DNA of 64,000 bases from Pseudomonas uvaldensis (GCF_021271205.1 NZ_JAIWKS010000007.1:246142-310141), one strand, 5' to 3'. Shown: positions 24,483 to 33,516, counted from the first letter of the stretch. Numbers and translations are program-made. Notes: generated by a model not told the origin, from the letters alone.

Positions 24483-24598
24483 GCAGACACCTCACGATTG
24501 GTCTTATATGGGTTGCTTCACACCTTAGCAAAAAAGCTGTCGACAGACCTAGCGCAAAGGGGCATTTAAAAGTTACAACACATGCAGGTTCCGATGCG

Positions 24599-25033
24599 TC
24601 AAGCATCGGCGTCTCGCTGCATCCTCAGGAAACATTCATCCTCCCCCACGACGCGCAGCCCCAGCCGTTCGTAGAGCCCACGGGCCGGGTTGTCCCTGAA
24701 CACCGTCAGACGCAGCGCCGGCCGACGTTCCAACCTCACCATGCTCCACACCTGTGCGATCGCCCAGGTACCGGCGCCCTGCCCACGGAATGCTTCGGCG
24801 ATCTGCAGCTCTCGGATGTACAACGCCCTGGCGTCACGACTGAGACTGACAAAACCCACTACCTGGTCATCGTGGCAGATGATCCAGTTCTGGCGAATGA
24901 TCCAGGCCAAGTCGAACGCCTCATCCTGCCAGAGCAAATCATGGCGCAGGTGGTAAGGGAGCATATTGGTGCAGGTCAACTGCCGGGCGAAGCCGATGTC
25001 CCCGGCCTCGGCTGCGCGCCACTGGAAACTCAT
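24599..25033 (-). CDS. GNAT-family N-acetyltransferase
   Basis: A 144-aa single-domain GNAT protein. The acetyl-CoA-binding motif A is at about residues 80-100 (LQIAEAFRGQGAGTWAIAQV), and motif B follows (FRDNPARGLYERLGLRVVGED). The ATG at 25033 has CACGAGG 8 bp upstream and is preferred over a longer frame. Its acceptor is unknown. It is monocistronic and divergent from the aromatic leader and DAHP synthase region. Confidence 0.85.
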   Translation of the reverse strand: MSFQWRAAEAGDIGFARQLTCTNMLPYHLRHDLLWQDEAFDLAWIIRQNWIICHDDQVVGFVSLSRDARALYIRELQIAEAFRGQGAGTWAIAQVWSMVRLERRPALRLTVFRDNPARGLYERLGLRVVGEDECFLRMQRDADA

Positions 25034-25206
25034 GGTTACCTCGTGAGGGTTAATCAAGGATTTAGCTGACTTGGCATAACGTTGAAGTCTGTCACAAAGC
25101 CCGCCAGACTCAACCATCCGGAGCGGCACCTATACCCGATAGAATTTTCTTATTGAACCGGCGCACTGCCGTCGGTAAGCTCAGGCCCATTCATCGGAGA
25201 CGCACC

Positions 25207-25335
25207 ATGTCAAACGCCCTCTTATCGCTCCACACCGCCAGCGCCGCACGCTCGGTTGCGGCTGCGCGGGCGAACGGCGTCCAAACTCCGGTCAACTTTT
25301 ATTTTGGGTATTGGTTTAGCCACTGGCGCGCCTGA
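25207..25335 (+). CDS. Aromatic-rich leader peptide 1
   Basis: A 42-codon reading frame with a good ribosome site (GGAGACGCACC before the ATG). Near its end it reads NFYFGYWFSHWRA, with seven aromatic residues in eleven, and then stops. An intrinsic terminator begins about 50 bp downstream and a DAHP synthase gene follows. This is the layout of an attenuation leader in which ribosome stalling at Phe/Tyr/Trp codons prevents termination. The role is inferred. Confidence 0.75.
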   Translation: MSNALLSLHTASAARSVAAARANGVQTPVNFYFGYWFSHWRA

Positions 25336-25383
25336 TACCCCACCGGCGCCCACTGCAAACGGGTCGCCTTCCAGAGTTTTCCA

Positions 25384-25421
25384 AACCCCCGGTCGGCCTC
25401 CCGACCGGGGGTTTTGTTTTT
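25384..25421 (+). terminator. Intrinsic terminator between leader 1 and leader 2 (attenuator)
   Basis: CCCCCGGTCGG and CCGACCGGGGG form an 11-bp stem with a CCTC loop, followed by TTTTGTTTTT. It lies between the aromatic-rich leader peptide and the DAHP synthase gene, so it likely decides read-through. Confidence 0.85.
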
Positions 25422-25468
25422 CCGACCCAACACTTTTTGCAACACCCGACAAACTTGAGGATTCAGCC

Positions 25469-25621
25469 ATGAACTACGCCACTTATTACCGTTACGACAC
25501 GTTTGCCGCCTGGCGATTTACCAGCCACCGCTCGGGACAGCCTGCCGCCTCCGATCGGTCACCTCTCGGTGGCATGCCTGCATTGCCGGCCAATACGACC
25601 AATTGTCGAACACCTCAATAG
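25469..25621 (+). CDS. Aromatic-rich small peptide 2
   Basis: A 50-codon frame with TTGAGGATTCAGCC before its ATG. The first seventeen residues, MNYATYYRYDTFAAWRF, hold four Tyr, two Phe and one Trp. It lies after the terminator and ends 47 bp before the DAHP synthase ATG. It may be a second leader for translational coupling or a second stalling point; no T-tailed hairpin follows it. Confidence 0.6.
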   Translation: MNYATYYRYDTFAAWRFTSHRSGQPAASDRSPLGGMPALPANTTNCRTPQ

Positions 25622-25668
25622 GACTGACGCGCGGGAACGAACCCGCTGCTCGTCCAGGAAGCCAGATC

Positions 25669-26739
25669 ATGAACTCGTCCGTCTCCGCTTTGCCGCTGTC
25701 CTCGCTCAACCCTGCCAATGAAGCCCTCACCCTGCGGTTGCCGAGCTCGCTGCAGCTCAAACAGCAGTTACCCCTGAGCCATGCGTTGAGCCAGCAGGTC
25801 AACGGCCACCGCCAGGCCGTCCGCTCGATCCTGAACGGTGAAGACCCCCGCCTGCTGGTCATTGTCGGTCCCTGCTCTATCCACGACCCGAAATCCGCTC
25901 TCGAATACGCCGCGAACCTGGCCCGTCTTGCCCATGACGTGCGCGACAGCATGCTGCTGGTGATGCGCGCCTACGTGGAAAAGCCCCGCACCACGGTGGG
26001 CTGGAAAGGCCTCGCATACGACCCCCACCTGGACGGTAGCGATGACATGGCCGCTGGCCTGACGCTGTCCCGTGAACTGATGCGCGAAGTGCTGCGACTC
26101 GGACTGCCCGTTGCCACGGAGTTGCTGCAACCCATGGCCGCCAGCTACTTCGACGACTTGCTCAGCTGGGTCGCCATCGGCGCCCGCACCACCGAATCCC
26201 AGATCCACCGGGAAATGGCCAGCGGCCTCGGCATGCCGGTCGGTTTCAAGAACGGCACGGACGGCGGGGTCGGCATCGCCTGCGACGCCATGCGTTCCGC
26301 CGCTCACCCCCATCGGCATTTCGGCGTCGACAGCCAGGGCCATCCGGCGATCATCCAGACCCAGGGCAACCCCGATACCCACCTGGTGCTGCGGGGTGGC
26401 CACCGAGGGCCGAACTATGATCGCCAGAGTGTCATGCAAATACACGACGACCTGAATCGTCTGAAGATACCGGCCCGGATCATGGTCGACTGCAGCCACG
26501 CCAACAGCGGCAAGAACCCGGCGCGCCAGCCGCAGGTATTCAATGACGTGCTGGAGCAGCGTCTACAAGGGAACCGCTCGTTGGTTGGCATGATGCTGGA
26601 AAGTCACCTGTTCGAGGGCTGCCAGCCCATCAGTCCGTCGATGCGCTATGGTGTATCGGTAACCGACGGTTGCCTGGGCTGGGACGCCACCGAGCAACTG
26701 CTGCGCCAGGCCCATCGCCAGTTGGTTTCAGCCGCTTGA
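25669..26739 (+). CDS. 3-deoxy-7-phosphoheptulonate (DAHP) synthase, class I
   Basis: A 356-aa enzyme of the AroF/AroG/AroH family (E. coli AroG is 350 aa) that condenses phosphoenolpyruvate with erythrose-4-phosphate, the first step to Phe, Tyr and Trp. Family motifs include VGPCSIHD, MRAYVEKPRTTVGWKG, GARTTESQ, FKNGTDG, LRGG and DCSHANSGK. The ATG at 25669 has AGGAAG about 8 bp upstream. Two aromatic-rich leaders and a terminator lie upstream, suggesting attenuation. Which amino acid inhibits the enzyme cannot be read. A GCGCCCTC/GAGGGCGC hairpin (26750-26771) follows, inside the end of the converging gene. Confidence 0.9.
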   Translation: MNSSVSALPLSSLNPANEALTLRLPSSLQLKQQLPLSHALSQQVNGHRQAVRSILNGEDPRLLVIVGPCSIHDPKSALEYAANLARLAHDVRDSMLLVMRAYVEKPRTTVGWKGLAYDPHLDGSDDMAAGLTLSRELMREVLRLGLPVATELLQPMAASYFDDLLSWVAIGARTTESQIHREMASGLGMPVGFKNGTDGGVGIACDAMRSAAHPHRHFGVDSQGHPAIIQTQGNPDTHLVLRGGHRGPNYDRQSVMQIHDDLNRLKIPARIMVDCSHANSGKNPARQPQVFNDVLEQRLQGNRSLVGMMLESHLFEGCQPISPSMRYGVSVTDGCLGWDATEQLLRQAHRQLVSAA

Positions 26740-27822
26740 ATGTTCAAGGGCGCCCTCTCCCTCGAGGGCGCTCCGGGAACGAACGGCAACCAGCACCCCG
26801 GGAAACTGCTGGCTCACATCGTCCAGCCGCTCGACCTGATAGCGAATACGCACGGACCGGCCAAGCTGGCCGTGCCAATAAGCGGCGGGCACCGTAAAGG
26901 TGATCGGCTGGCCAACCATGGCCTCGACGATTTCGCGCTCCTCGACATGGCTGTAGTTTCCGTCACATTGCAGCCAGATCCACTCACCGGCCTCGAAGCC
27001 GCTCGCCTCGATGATCACGGTGACCCCGTCGCGCAGGGCGTCAACTTCCAGCTCACCATCGCTCACGCCCAGGAGCCGCGGTGCCTTCAAGGCAGGGCGT
27101 ACCAACGGGCCGATATGCAGCGACAGGGTCTCGGCGCGACGCACCGCATGCCCACGCCTGACGATGTATGCCAGGTCCAGCTGATGTCCGAGATGCGGGG
27201 CCAACTGCGAAGCATCCAGCCAGAACGACACTTCGCGACCGACGGCATGGGCCTCGATGTCCAGCACATCGCGCCACAGTGCCCTGCCGCTCCGGCTGCC
27301 TATCAGGATCAGCCGGTCCCCGACCGCCATTCTGGGATAAGGCCGGATGGCCACACAGGTGCCATCGGGTACTCGACCGGGGTCAAGGCTGCCGCCCACG
27401 GCATCCCTGGCAATGGCCGGCAAGAGTTGCAAGGGCGCATCGCCAATCACCAATTGCAAGGGTTCCGAATCCATCGATGCCGGCAAGCGTCTTCCGGTCA
27501 CGCGATAGGAAATTTCCAATGAACCGCTGTCCAGCTCGACGATATGAGGAGCTCGCACGACAAAGGTGACATCCCGATCGATTTGTCGCTCCGTGACGTA
27601 GCGACGGACTTCGTATCGGTACGGCTCGCCATCCGAATTGAGGCCATGCCAGAACAGCGTCACCTCATCACCACACGTCATCATCGGATAGGGTCTGATG
27701 TTCACGACGACTTTGGGCCAGGCAGGGTCGATCACCCCTCCCCTTGCCGCCGTCAGAAGGGGTGCCCGCAATGTCTTGCGGGCATTGGGCCGGTGTCGCC
27801 GGCCTGACAGTTCAATGCTCAT
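26728..27822 (-). CDS. Hypothetical protein with three Ig-like repeats
   Basis: A 364-aa protein with no signal peptide or membrane segment. It consists of three diverged repeats of about 95 residues. Repeat 1 has VVNIRPYPMMTCGDEVTLFW and SGSLEISYRVTG; repeat 2 has VAIRPYPRMAVGDRLILIG and LDLAYIVRRG; repeat 3 has VIIEASGFEAGEWIWLQCDG and VRIRYQVERLD. The pattern of beta strands suggests immunoglobulin-like domains. The ATG at 27822 with GGAAG upstream is used. It converges on the DAHP synthase gene with a 12-bp overlap. Function unknown. Confidence 0.6.
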   Translation of the reverse strand: MSIELSGRRHRPNARKTLRAPLLTAARGGVIDPAWPKVVVNIRPYPMMTCGDEVTLFWHGLNSDGEPYRYEVRRYVTERQIDRDVTFVVRAPHIVELDSGSLEISYRVTGRRLPASMDSEPLQLVIGDAPLQLLPAIARDAVGGSLDPGRVPDGTCVAIRPYPRMAVGDRLILIGSRSGRALWRDVLDIEAHAVGREVSFWLDASQLAPHLGHQLDLAYIVRRGHAVRRAETLSLHIGPLVRPALKAPRLLGVSDGELEVDALRDGVTVIIEASGFEAGEWIWLQCDGNYSHVEEREIVEAMVGQPITFTVPAAYWHGQLGRSVRIRYQVERLDDVSQQFPGVLVAVRSRSALEGEGALEHSSG

Positions 27823-28147
27823 GTGCAACTTCCAATCCTTGGATGAAGGCGCCGCTCCCGTAGAGCGCCCGACAGGACCATTAAAGCGCTGCCGCACGCG
27901 ATGCACAGTCAGACGAGACGACAGCGCCAGTGGTCCCTTTGCACCCAAAACTGTAGCCGCACGCCACCGGACCTATCGGACCTGTCCGGATACCAACCCG
28001 CCCACTTGAACGAACTGCTGATCTTTCCCGCTTCATTAATTCCGTTTTCGACGAGCTGGAGCGGTTTCTTCCTACACCTTCACTTAAGGGCCTGCATTAG
28101 AGTGACGTCGTCAATTCAACATGAACCTCTTCGAAAAAGGTACGAAC
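27823..28147. other. Divergent intergenic region, no gene seen
   Basis: 325 bp between two divergent genes. It should hold both promoters; I see no clear consensus promoter, stable RNA or terminator. The part near 28000-28100 is A/T-rich relative to its surroundings. Confidence 0.4.
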
Positions 28148-29026
28148 ATGCAACGGAATGCAACCACTCAATTTCCCATCCTGTTGGTCCATGGTTTGTT
28201 CGGGTTTGACAGGGTCGCAGGGGATCAACTTTTCCATGGAATCAAACAGACATTGCGCGCCGCCGGTGCACGGGTCTTCATTCCCTACCTGTCGGCCACC
28301 TATACGAACGAGGCACGCGGGGAAGAACTGCTGGCTCAGGTCGACCGCGTCCTGAGCGGAACCGGCGCCACCCGGGTCAACCTGATCGGTCACGGGCAGG
28401 GTGCGCTGGCGGCCCGTTACGCCGCCGCCGTGACACCGGACCGCGTCGCCTCGGTGACGTCGGTCAGTGGCCCCAATCATGGCTCCGAACTGGCCGACTT
28501 CCTTCGCAAGGCACTCACCCCCGGACGCCTGCCGGAACACGTGGCGAGCAGGGTTGCGACGCTGTTTGCCGATTTCATTTCATTACTGGGCGGCCAGGCG
28601 CAGCTGCCTCACCACGCCATAGCGGCATTGGGGGCGCTGACCACCGAAGGTGTAGGCGCGTTCAACGACAAATTTCCCCAGGGGTTGCCAAAGAACTGGG
28701 GCAGCAAGGGGCCGGACGTCGTCAATGGCGTGCGTTATTACTCCTGGAGCGGCACGTTGCAAGACGTCTGCGGCGATATCCCCGACGCGACAGCTCCCTA
28801 CCAGACATTCTGCCGCGCTTTTTCCGAATACTTCATCACCGAAGCCGGGCAGAACGACGGTCTGGTCGGACGATTCAGCTCACACTTGGGCAAGGTCATC
28901 CGCTCCGACTATCCAATGGATCATATGGACGCCATTGACCTTGGGTCCGGGCGTGCCCGCAAGGGCGCAGACCCTGTGGCGCTTTATGTAAAACATGCCG
29001 AACGCCTGCGCAAAGCCGGCCTTTGA
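28148..29026 (+). CDS. Family I.1 lipase homologue with the nucleophile serine replaced
   Basis: A 292-aa alpha/beta-hydrolase closely like the P. fragi-type lipase (FPILLVHGLFGFDR, oxyanion region; SVSGPNHGSELADFLR). The nucleophile elbow GHSQG is GHGQG here: G83, codon GGG. The other triad members remain, D237 (GQNDGLVGRFSSHLG) and H259 (YPMDHMDAID). There is no signal peptide, as in P. fragi lipase. The second ATG (28148, after AAAAAGG) is preferred. Without the serine ordinary esterase chemistry is not expected, so it is a catalytically impaired or repurposed lipase, or the change is a recent mutation. Confidence 0.85.
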   Translation: MQRNATTQFPILLVHGLFGFDRVAGDQLFHGIKQTLRAAGARVFIPYLSATYTNEARGEELLAQVDRVLSGTGATRVNLIGHGQGALAARYAAAVTPDRVASVTSVSGPNHGSELADFLRKALTPGRLPEHVASRVATLFADFISLLGGQAQLPHHAIAALGALTTEGVGAFNDKFPQGLPKNWGSKGPDVVNGVRYYSWSGTLQDVCGDIPDATAPYQTFCRAFSEYFITEAGQNDGLVGRFSSHLGKVIRSDYPMDHMDAIDLGSGRARKGADPVALYVKHAERLRKAGL

Positions 29027-29123
29027 TCCACCGGTTCAAGGTTTTGACGCAATTTTGACAACAACCCTCAGTCGAATCCGGTAGGCTCAATACCTTTGAA
29101 ATCATTGAAAGGAATTTTTCTCC

Positions 29124-29405
29124 ATGGCCCAAGCCACTGCCCGCCACATCCTGGTTTCCACCGAAGACAAGTGCAACGAACTCAAGGCCCAGATCGAAGC
29201 CGGCGCCGATTTCGCCGAAGTCGCGAAAGCCAACTCTTCCTGCCCGTCCAGCCGTCAAGGCGGCGATCTGGGTTCGTTCGGTCCAGGCCAGATGGTCAAG
29301 GAATTCGACACCGTGGTGTTCAGCGCCCCGATCAACGTGGTGCAAGGCCCGGTCAAGACCCAGTTCGGCTACCACCTGCTGGAAGTGACCAGCCGCAAGG
29401 ACTGA
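29124..29405 (+). CDS. ppiC: Peptidyl-prolyl cis-trans isomerase, parvulin type
   Basis: A 93-aa single-domain parvulin like E. coli PpiC (93 aa), cytoplasmic since there is no signal peptide. Motifs: ARHILVSTEDKCNELK at the start, SSCPSSRQGGDLGSFGPGQMV in the middle and KTQFGYHLLEV at the end. AAAGGAATTTTTCTCC precedes the ATG. It speeds proline isomerisation in protein folding. A second, diverged parvulin is at 45167-45442. Confidence 0.92.
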   Translation: MAQATARHILVSTEDKCNELKAQIEAGADFAEVAKANSSCPSSRQGGDLGSFGPGQMVKEFDTVVFSAPINVVQGPVKTQFGYHLLEVTSRKD

Positions 29406-29435
29406 TCCCCCGGCTTATCGACCTGAAGCCCCCCT

Positions 29436-29525
29436 TGTAGGAGCAAGGCTTGCCCCGATTGCTGCGCCGCGGTCCAACCGTTAAGCCGCATTATCGTTCA
29501 TCGCGGGCAAGCCTTGCTCCCACAG
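29436..29525. repeat. REP pair (inverted)
   Basis: Two Pseudomonas REP units in opposite orientation (GGAGCAAGGCTTGCCCC and GCGGGCAAGCCTTGCTCCCAC) about 40 bp apart, between ppiC and yejA. Such pairs fold in RNA and are substrates of REP-associated transposases. Confidence 0.85.
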
Positions 29526-29567
29526 GTCTTGCCCTTACAGATAATCCCTTCGCCGCAAGGGTTGACA

Positions 29568-31436
29568 ATGCAACTGGCGTTCCCCTCACTGTTCTTGATC
29601 GCCCTACTCCTGCTGACAGGCGCCGCCGGTGTGGATGCCGCACCGCAGCATGCCCTGACCGTCTATGGCGAGCCGGCCAAATATCCCGAAGGCTTCAGCC
29701 ACTTCGCCTACGTCAATCCCCGGGCGCCCAAAGGCGGAACCCTGCGCCGCTCGGCCATCGAGATCGGCCAGTTCGACCATCTGTTGCCCTATATCGACAA
29801 GGGTATCGGCGTCAGCCAGATCGACGGTTTGCTGTATTCGCCACTGGCCCAGCGTTCCCTCGATGAGCCTTACACCGTCTACGGCCTGGTGGCGGAGAAA
29901 ATGGAACGCGCCGACGATGGCCTGTCCCTGCGCTTCTACCTGAACCCCAAGGCCCGCTTTGCCGATGGCAAACCCATCACCGCCCAGGACGTGCGCTACA
30001 GCTTCGAGCTGCTGATGACCCAGGGCAGCCTGCGCTATCGCACCCAGTTAGCAGCCGTCAAAGGCGTCGAGGTGGAGTCCGAACGCACCGTTCGCTTCGA
30101 CTTCAAGAACAACGAGAGCCGCACCCTGCCCCTGGACATCGCCACCCTGCCGGTCTTTCCCGAACATTGGTGGAAGACCCGGGATTTCGCCGGCGGAGGT
30201 GGCTACGAGGCACCGTTGGGCAGCGGCCCGTACCGGGTCGGCAAGGTCGATTCCGGACGCAGCATCACGTTCGAGCGCAATGCCGACTGGTGGGGCAAAG
30301 ACCTGCCCGTCAGCCGTGGGCTCTACAACTTCGATCACTTCAGCATCGAATATTTCGGTGACACCGACGTGGCGCGCCAGGTGTTGCGCGGCGGCGCCTA
30401 CGATTACAACCGCGAATTCTCCGCCACCGGCTACTCCATCGGCTACGACAGCCCGGCGCTGCGTGACGGTCGCCTGCAGAAGGCCCACCTGGCCACCGAG
30501 GCCCCGCAAACCGCCCAGGGCTTTGTGTTCAACCTGCAACGGCCGCAGTTCCAGGATCGCCGCGTACGCCAGGCCCTGGCCATGCTCTGGGATTTCGAAT
30601 GGAGCAACCGGCAGATGATGCGCAACCTTTATGTGCGCCAACAGAGCTTCTTTTCCAACACCGACCTGGCAGCCCGGCAACTACCCGACGCGGGCGAACG
30701 GGCGATCCTCGAACGGTTGCGCGGCAAGATCCCCGACGAAGTCTTCACCCAGGTGTTCGAAGCGCCCAAGACCGACGGCAGCGGCGTGATCCGGGACAAA
30801 CAACTGCAGGCCCTGGCGCTGCTGGAAGAAGCCGGCTGGAAACCCGACGGCGACCGCCTGGTGAATGCCGAGGGCGAACCGCTGAGCTTCACTTTCCTCA
30901 ACAGCCAGAACGGTATCGACCGCCTGCTGCTCCCCTACAAGCGGACGTTGAAGCAGATCGGCATCGACATGAGCATCCGGCGCATCGACCCGTCCCAATA
31001 CATCAATCGCCTGATGAGTCGCGACTACGACATGATCATCACCGGCTATCCTGTCAGCACTTCGCCGGGCATGGAGCTCTATAACTATTTTGGTTCGGCG
31101 GCGGCCAACGATCCGGGCGCCAACAACTACATGGTCCTGCAGGACCCGGCCGTCGATACCCTCATCGATGGCTTGGTCAAGGCCACGACCCAAGGCGACA
31201 TGCTCCGCCATGCCCACGCCCTGGACCGGGTGCTGCAATGGAACTACTACTGGATACCCAACTATTACCCGCCGGGCAGCTCCACCGTGTGGTGGAATCG
31301 CTTTGGCATTCCGAAAATCCAGGCCAGCAATGATGAAGCCATCGAAAGCTGGTGGGAGATCAGCACCACGCCACTGACCAACGAGCAGATGACCGCCGAG
31401 CGCATCAAGCGCGGTTCACCCGGAGGGCCGCACTGA
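29568..31436 (+). CDS. yejA: Oligopeptide/microcin C ABC transporter, periplasmic binding protein
   Basis: A 622-aa cluster-C solute-binding protein of the DppA/OppA family, YejA branch. The first about 24 residues are a signal peptide (MQLAFPSLFLIALLLLTGAA), followed by the mature start HALTVYGEPAKYPEGFSHF and the family stretch NPRAPKGGTLRRSA. AAGGG lies 7 bp before the ATG at 29568. It opens the yejABEF operon; the Yej system imports short peptides and in E. coli microcin C. The stop codon overlaps the yejB ATG. Confidence 0.9.
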   Translation: MQLAFPSLFLIALLLLTGAAGVDAAPQHALTVYGEPAKYPEGFSHFAYVNPRAPKGGTLRRSAIEIGQFDHLLPYIDKGIGVSQIDGLLYSPLAQRSLDEPYTVYGLVAEKMERADDGLSLRFYLNPKARFADGKPITAQDVRYSFELLMTQGSLRYRTQLAAVKGVEVESERTVRFDFKNNESRTLPLDIATLPVFPEHWWKTRDFAGGGGYEAPLGSGPYRVGKVDSGRSITFERNADWWGKDLPVSRGLYNFDHFSIEYFGDTDVARQVLRGGAYDYNREFSATGYSIGYDSPALRDGRLQKAHLATEAPQTAQGFVFNLQRPQFQDRRVRQALAMLWDFEWSNRQMMRNLYVRQQSFFSNTDLAARQLPDAGERAILERLRGKIPDEVFTQVFEAPKTDGSGVIRDKQLQALALLEEAGWKPDGDRLVNAEGEPLSFTFLNSQNGIDRLLLPYKRTLKQIGIDMSIRRIDPSQYINRLMSRDYDMIITGYPVSTSPGMELYNYFGSAAANDPGANNYMVLQDPAVDTLIDGLVKATTQGDMLRHAHALDRVLQWNYYWIPNYYPPGSSTVWWNRFGIPKIQASNDEAIESWWEISTTPLTNEQMTAERIKRGSPGGPH

Positions 31437-32494
31437 TGTGGGCTTACATCGCACGGCGCCTGCTGCTGATCATTCCGACACTGGTCATCATCCTGTTGGT
31501 GAATTTCGTCATCGTGCAGGCCGCACCGGGTGGACCGGTGGAACAGGCCATCGCCCACCTGCAAGGCATCGGCGGTGCCAGTGTCGGCAGTTCCGGCAGC
31601 GCCATGACCGGCAGCTCCCGGGCCAGTCGCGGCCTCGACCCGCAACTGATCAAGGACATCGAGAAACAATACGGCTTCGACAAACCGGCCCATGAGCGCC
31701 TGTGGCTGATGCTCAGCAGCTATGCCCGCCTGGACTTCGGCAAGAGTTTCTTCCGCGGTGCCACGGTCACCGACCTGATTCTTGAAAAAATGCCGGTCAC
31801 CATTTCCCTGGGACTCTGGGCCACGCTGATCACCTACCTGGTGTCGATCCCGTTGGGGATTCGCAAAGCGGTGCACCACGGCTCGGCCTTCGACATGTGG
31901 AGCAGCACGGCGATCATCATCGGCTATGCGATGCCGGCGTTCCTGTTCGCCATGTTCCTGATCGTGATGTTTGCCGGCGGCACGTCGCTGAACTGGTTTC
32001 CGGTGCGCGGGCTGGTGTCGGACAACTTCGAGTCGCTGTCGACCCTGGGCAAGATCGCCGACTACTTCTGGCATCTGGTGCTGCCGGTGACGTCGCTGGT
32101 GATCGGCGGCTTCGCCACCCTGACGATCCTGACCAAGAACTCGTTTCTCAATGAAATCACCCGCCAGTACGTGGTCACGGCGCGGGCCAAGGGCATGAGC
32201 GAACGCCGCGTGTTGTATGGCCATGTGTTCCGTAACGCGATGCTGCTGGTGGTGTCGGGGATTCCCCAGGCCTTCATCAGCGTGTTCTTTGCCGGGTCGC
32301 TGCTGATCGAGGTGATCTTTTCCCTCGATGGCCTGGGACGCATGAGCTACGAGGCCGCCGTATCGCGGGATTACCCGGTGGTGTTTGGCTCGTTGTTCAT
32401 CTTCACGCTGTTCGGCCTGATCATCAAACTCATCGGCGACCTCTGTTACACCCTGGTGGACCCGCGCATCGATTTCGCCGCGAGGAACGCCTGA
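31436..32494 (+). CDS. yejB: Oligopeptide ABC transporter permease YejB
   Basis: A 352-aa inner-membrane permease of the DppB/OppB type: N-terminal helix MWAYIARRLLLIIPTLVII, an extended periplasmic loop rich in Ser/Gly (QGIGGASVGSSGSAMTGSS) and C-terminal EAA loop with RQYVVTARAKGMSERRVL and HVFRNAMLL. The start overlaps the yejA stop (TGATG), as does its stop with yejE, so all are translationally coupled. Confidence 0.92.
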   Translation: MWAYIARRLLLIIPTLVIILLVNFVIVQAAPGGPVEQAIAHLQGIGGASVGSSGSAMTGSSRASRGLDPQLIKDIEKQYGFDKPAHERLWLMLSSYARLDFGKSFFRGATVTDLILEKMPVTISLGLWATLITYLVSIPLGIRKAVHHGSAFDMWSSTAIIIGYAMPAFLFAMFLIVMFAGGTSLNWFPVRGLVSDNFESLSTLGKIADYFWHLVLPVTSLVIGGFATLTILTKNSFLNEITRQYVVTARAKGMSERRVLYGHVFRNAMLLVVSGIPQAFISVFFAGSLLIEVIFSLDGLGRMSYEAAVSRDYPVVFGSLFIFTLFGLIIKLIGDLCYTLVDPRIDFAARNA

Positions 32495-33516
32495 TGTTCA
32501 AGCTCTCGCCCTTGGGCCGACGGCGCTTCGAGCGCTTCAAGAAGAACCGGCGCGGCTGGTGGTCGCTGTGGCTGTTCATCGGCCTGTTCATTCTGACCCT
32601 GGGTGGGGAGTTGATCGCCAATGACAAGCCCCTGGTGGTCAGCTATCAGAACACCCTGTATTTCCCGGTGTTCAAGCGCTACACCGAGCAGGCGTTTGGC
32701 GGACAACTGCCGTTCCAGGCCGACTACCGCAGCAGCTATGTGCAGGACCTGATCCACAAGGGTGGCGGCTGGCTGCTGTTTCCGCCGATTCCGTTCAGCG
32801 ACGACACGCCCAACTACGACCTCAACCAGCCGTCTCCGAGCCCACCCTCCTCCGTCAACTGGCTGGGTACCGACGACCAGGCCCGGGATGTGTTGGCCCG
32901 AGTGATTTTCGGCGCACGGGTGTCGATCCTCTTCGCCCTGGCACTGACTGCCATCAGTGCACTGATCGGCATCGCCGCCGGTGCGTTGCAAGGTTATTAC
33001 GGCGGCTGGGTCGACCTGCTGGGACAACGCTTGCTGGAAGTCTGGTCCGGGCTGCCGGTGCTCTACCTGCTGATCATCCTGTCCGGCTTCGTGGAGCCGA
33101 ATTTCTGGTGGCTACTGGGGATCATGGCGCTGTTTTCCTGGCTGGCCCTGGTGGATGTGGTGCGCGCCGAGTTCCTGCGCGGGCGCAACCTCGAATACGT
33201 CAAGGCGGCCCGGGCCCTGGGCCTGGGGGACCGCAAGGTGATCGTGCGGCACATCTTGCCCAACGCGATGAACGCCACCCTGAGTTACCTGCCGTTCATC
33301 CTCACCGGGGCGATTTCCACCCTCACGGCCCTGGACTTCCTCGGTTTCGGCATGCCGGCCGGCAGCGCATCCCTGGGTGAACTGATCGCCCAGGGCAAAC
33401 AGAACCTGCAAGCGCCATGGCTGGGGCTGACGGCATTTTTCACCCTGGCGCTGATTCTTTCTCTTCTGGTGTTCATTGGAGAGGCATTGCGTGACGCCTT
33501 TGACCCACGATCATGA
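32494..33516 (+). CDS. yejE: Oligopeptide ABC transporter permease YejE
   Basis: A 340-aa DppC/OppC-type permease with the long cytoplasmic/periplasmic N-terminal part typical of YejE (FERFKKNRRGWWSLWLFIGL, YFPVFKRYTEQAFGG) and the EAA loop (RNLEYVKAARALGLGDRKVI, HILPNAMNATL). WLGTDDQARDVLARVIFGAR is the conserved start of the permease domain. It overlaps yejB and yejF by a few bases. Confidence 0.92.
   Translation: MFKLSPLGRRRFERFKKNRRGWWSLWLFIGLFILTLGGELIANDKPLVVSYQNTLYFPVFKRYTEQAFGGQLPFQADYRSSYVQDLIHKGGGWLLFPPIPFSDDTPNYDLNQPSPSPPSSVNWLGTDDQARDVLARVIFGARVSILFALALTAISALIGIAAGALQGYYGGWVDLLGQRLLEVWSGLPVLYLLIILSGFVEPNFWWLLGIMALFSWLALVDVVRAEFLRGRNLEYVKAARALGLGDRKVIVRHILPNAMNATLSYLPFILTGAISTLTALDFLGFGMPAGSASLGELIAQGKQNLQAPWLGLTAFFTLALILSLLVFIGEALRDAFDPRS

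Noticed and set aside
29055..29087. TTGACA ... TAGGCT as a sigma-70 promoter of ppiC
   Set aside because: The spacing is about 21 bp, too long for a normal promoter, so I did not list it.
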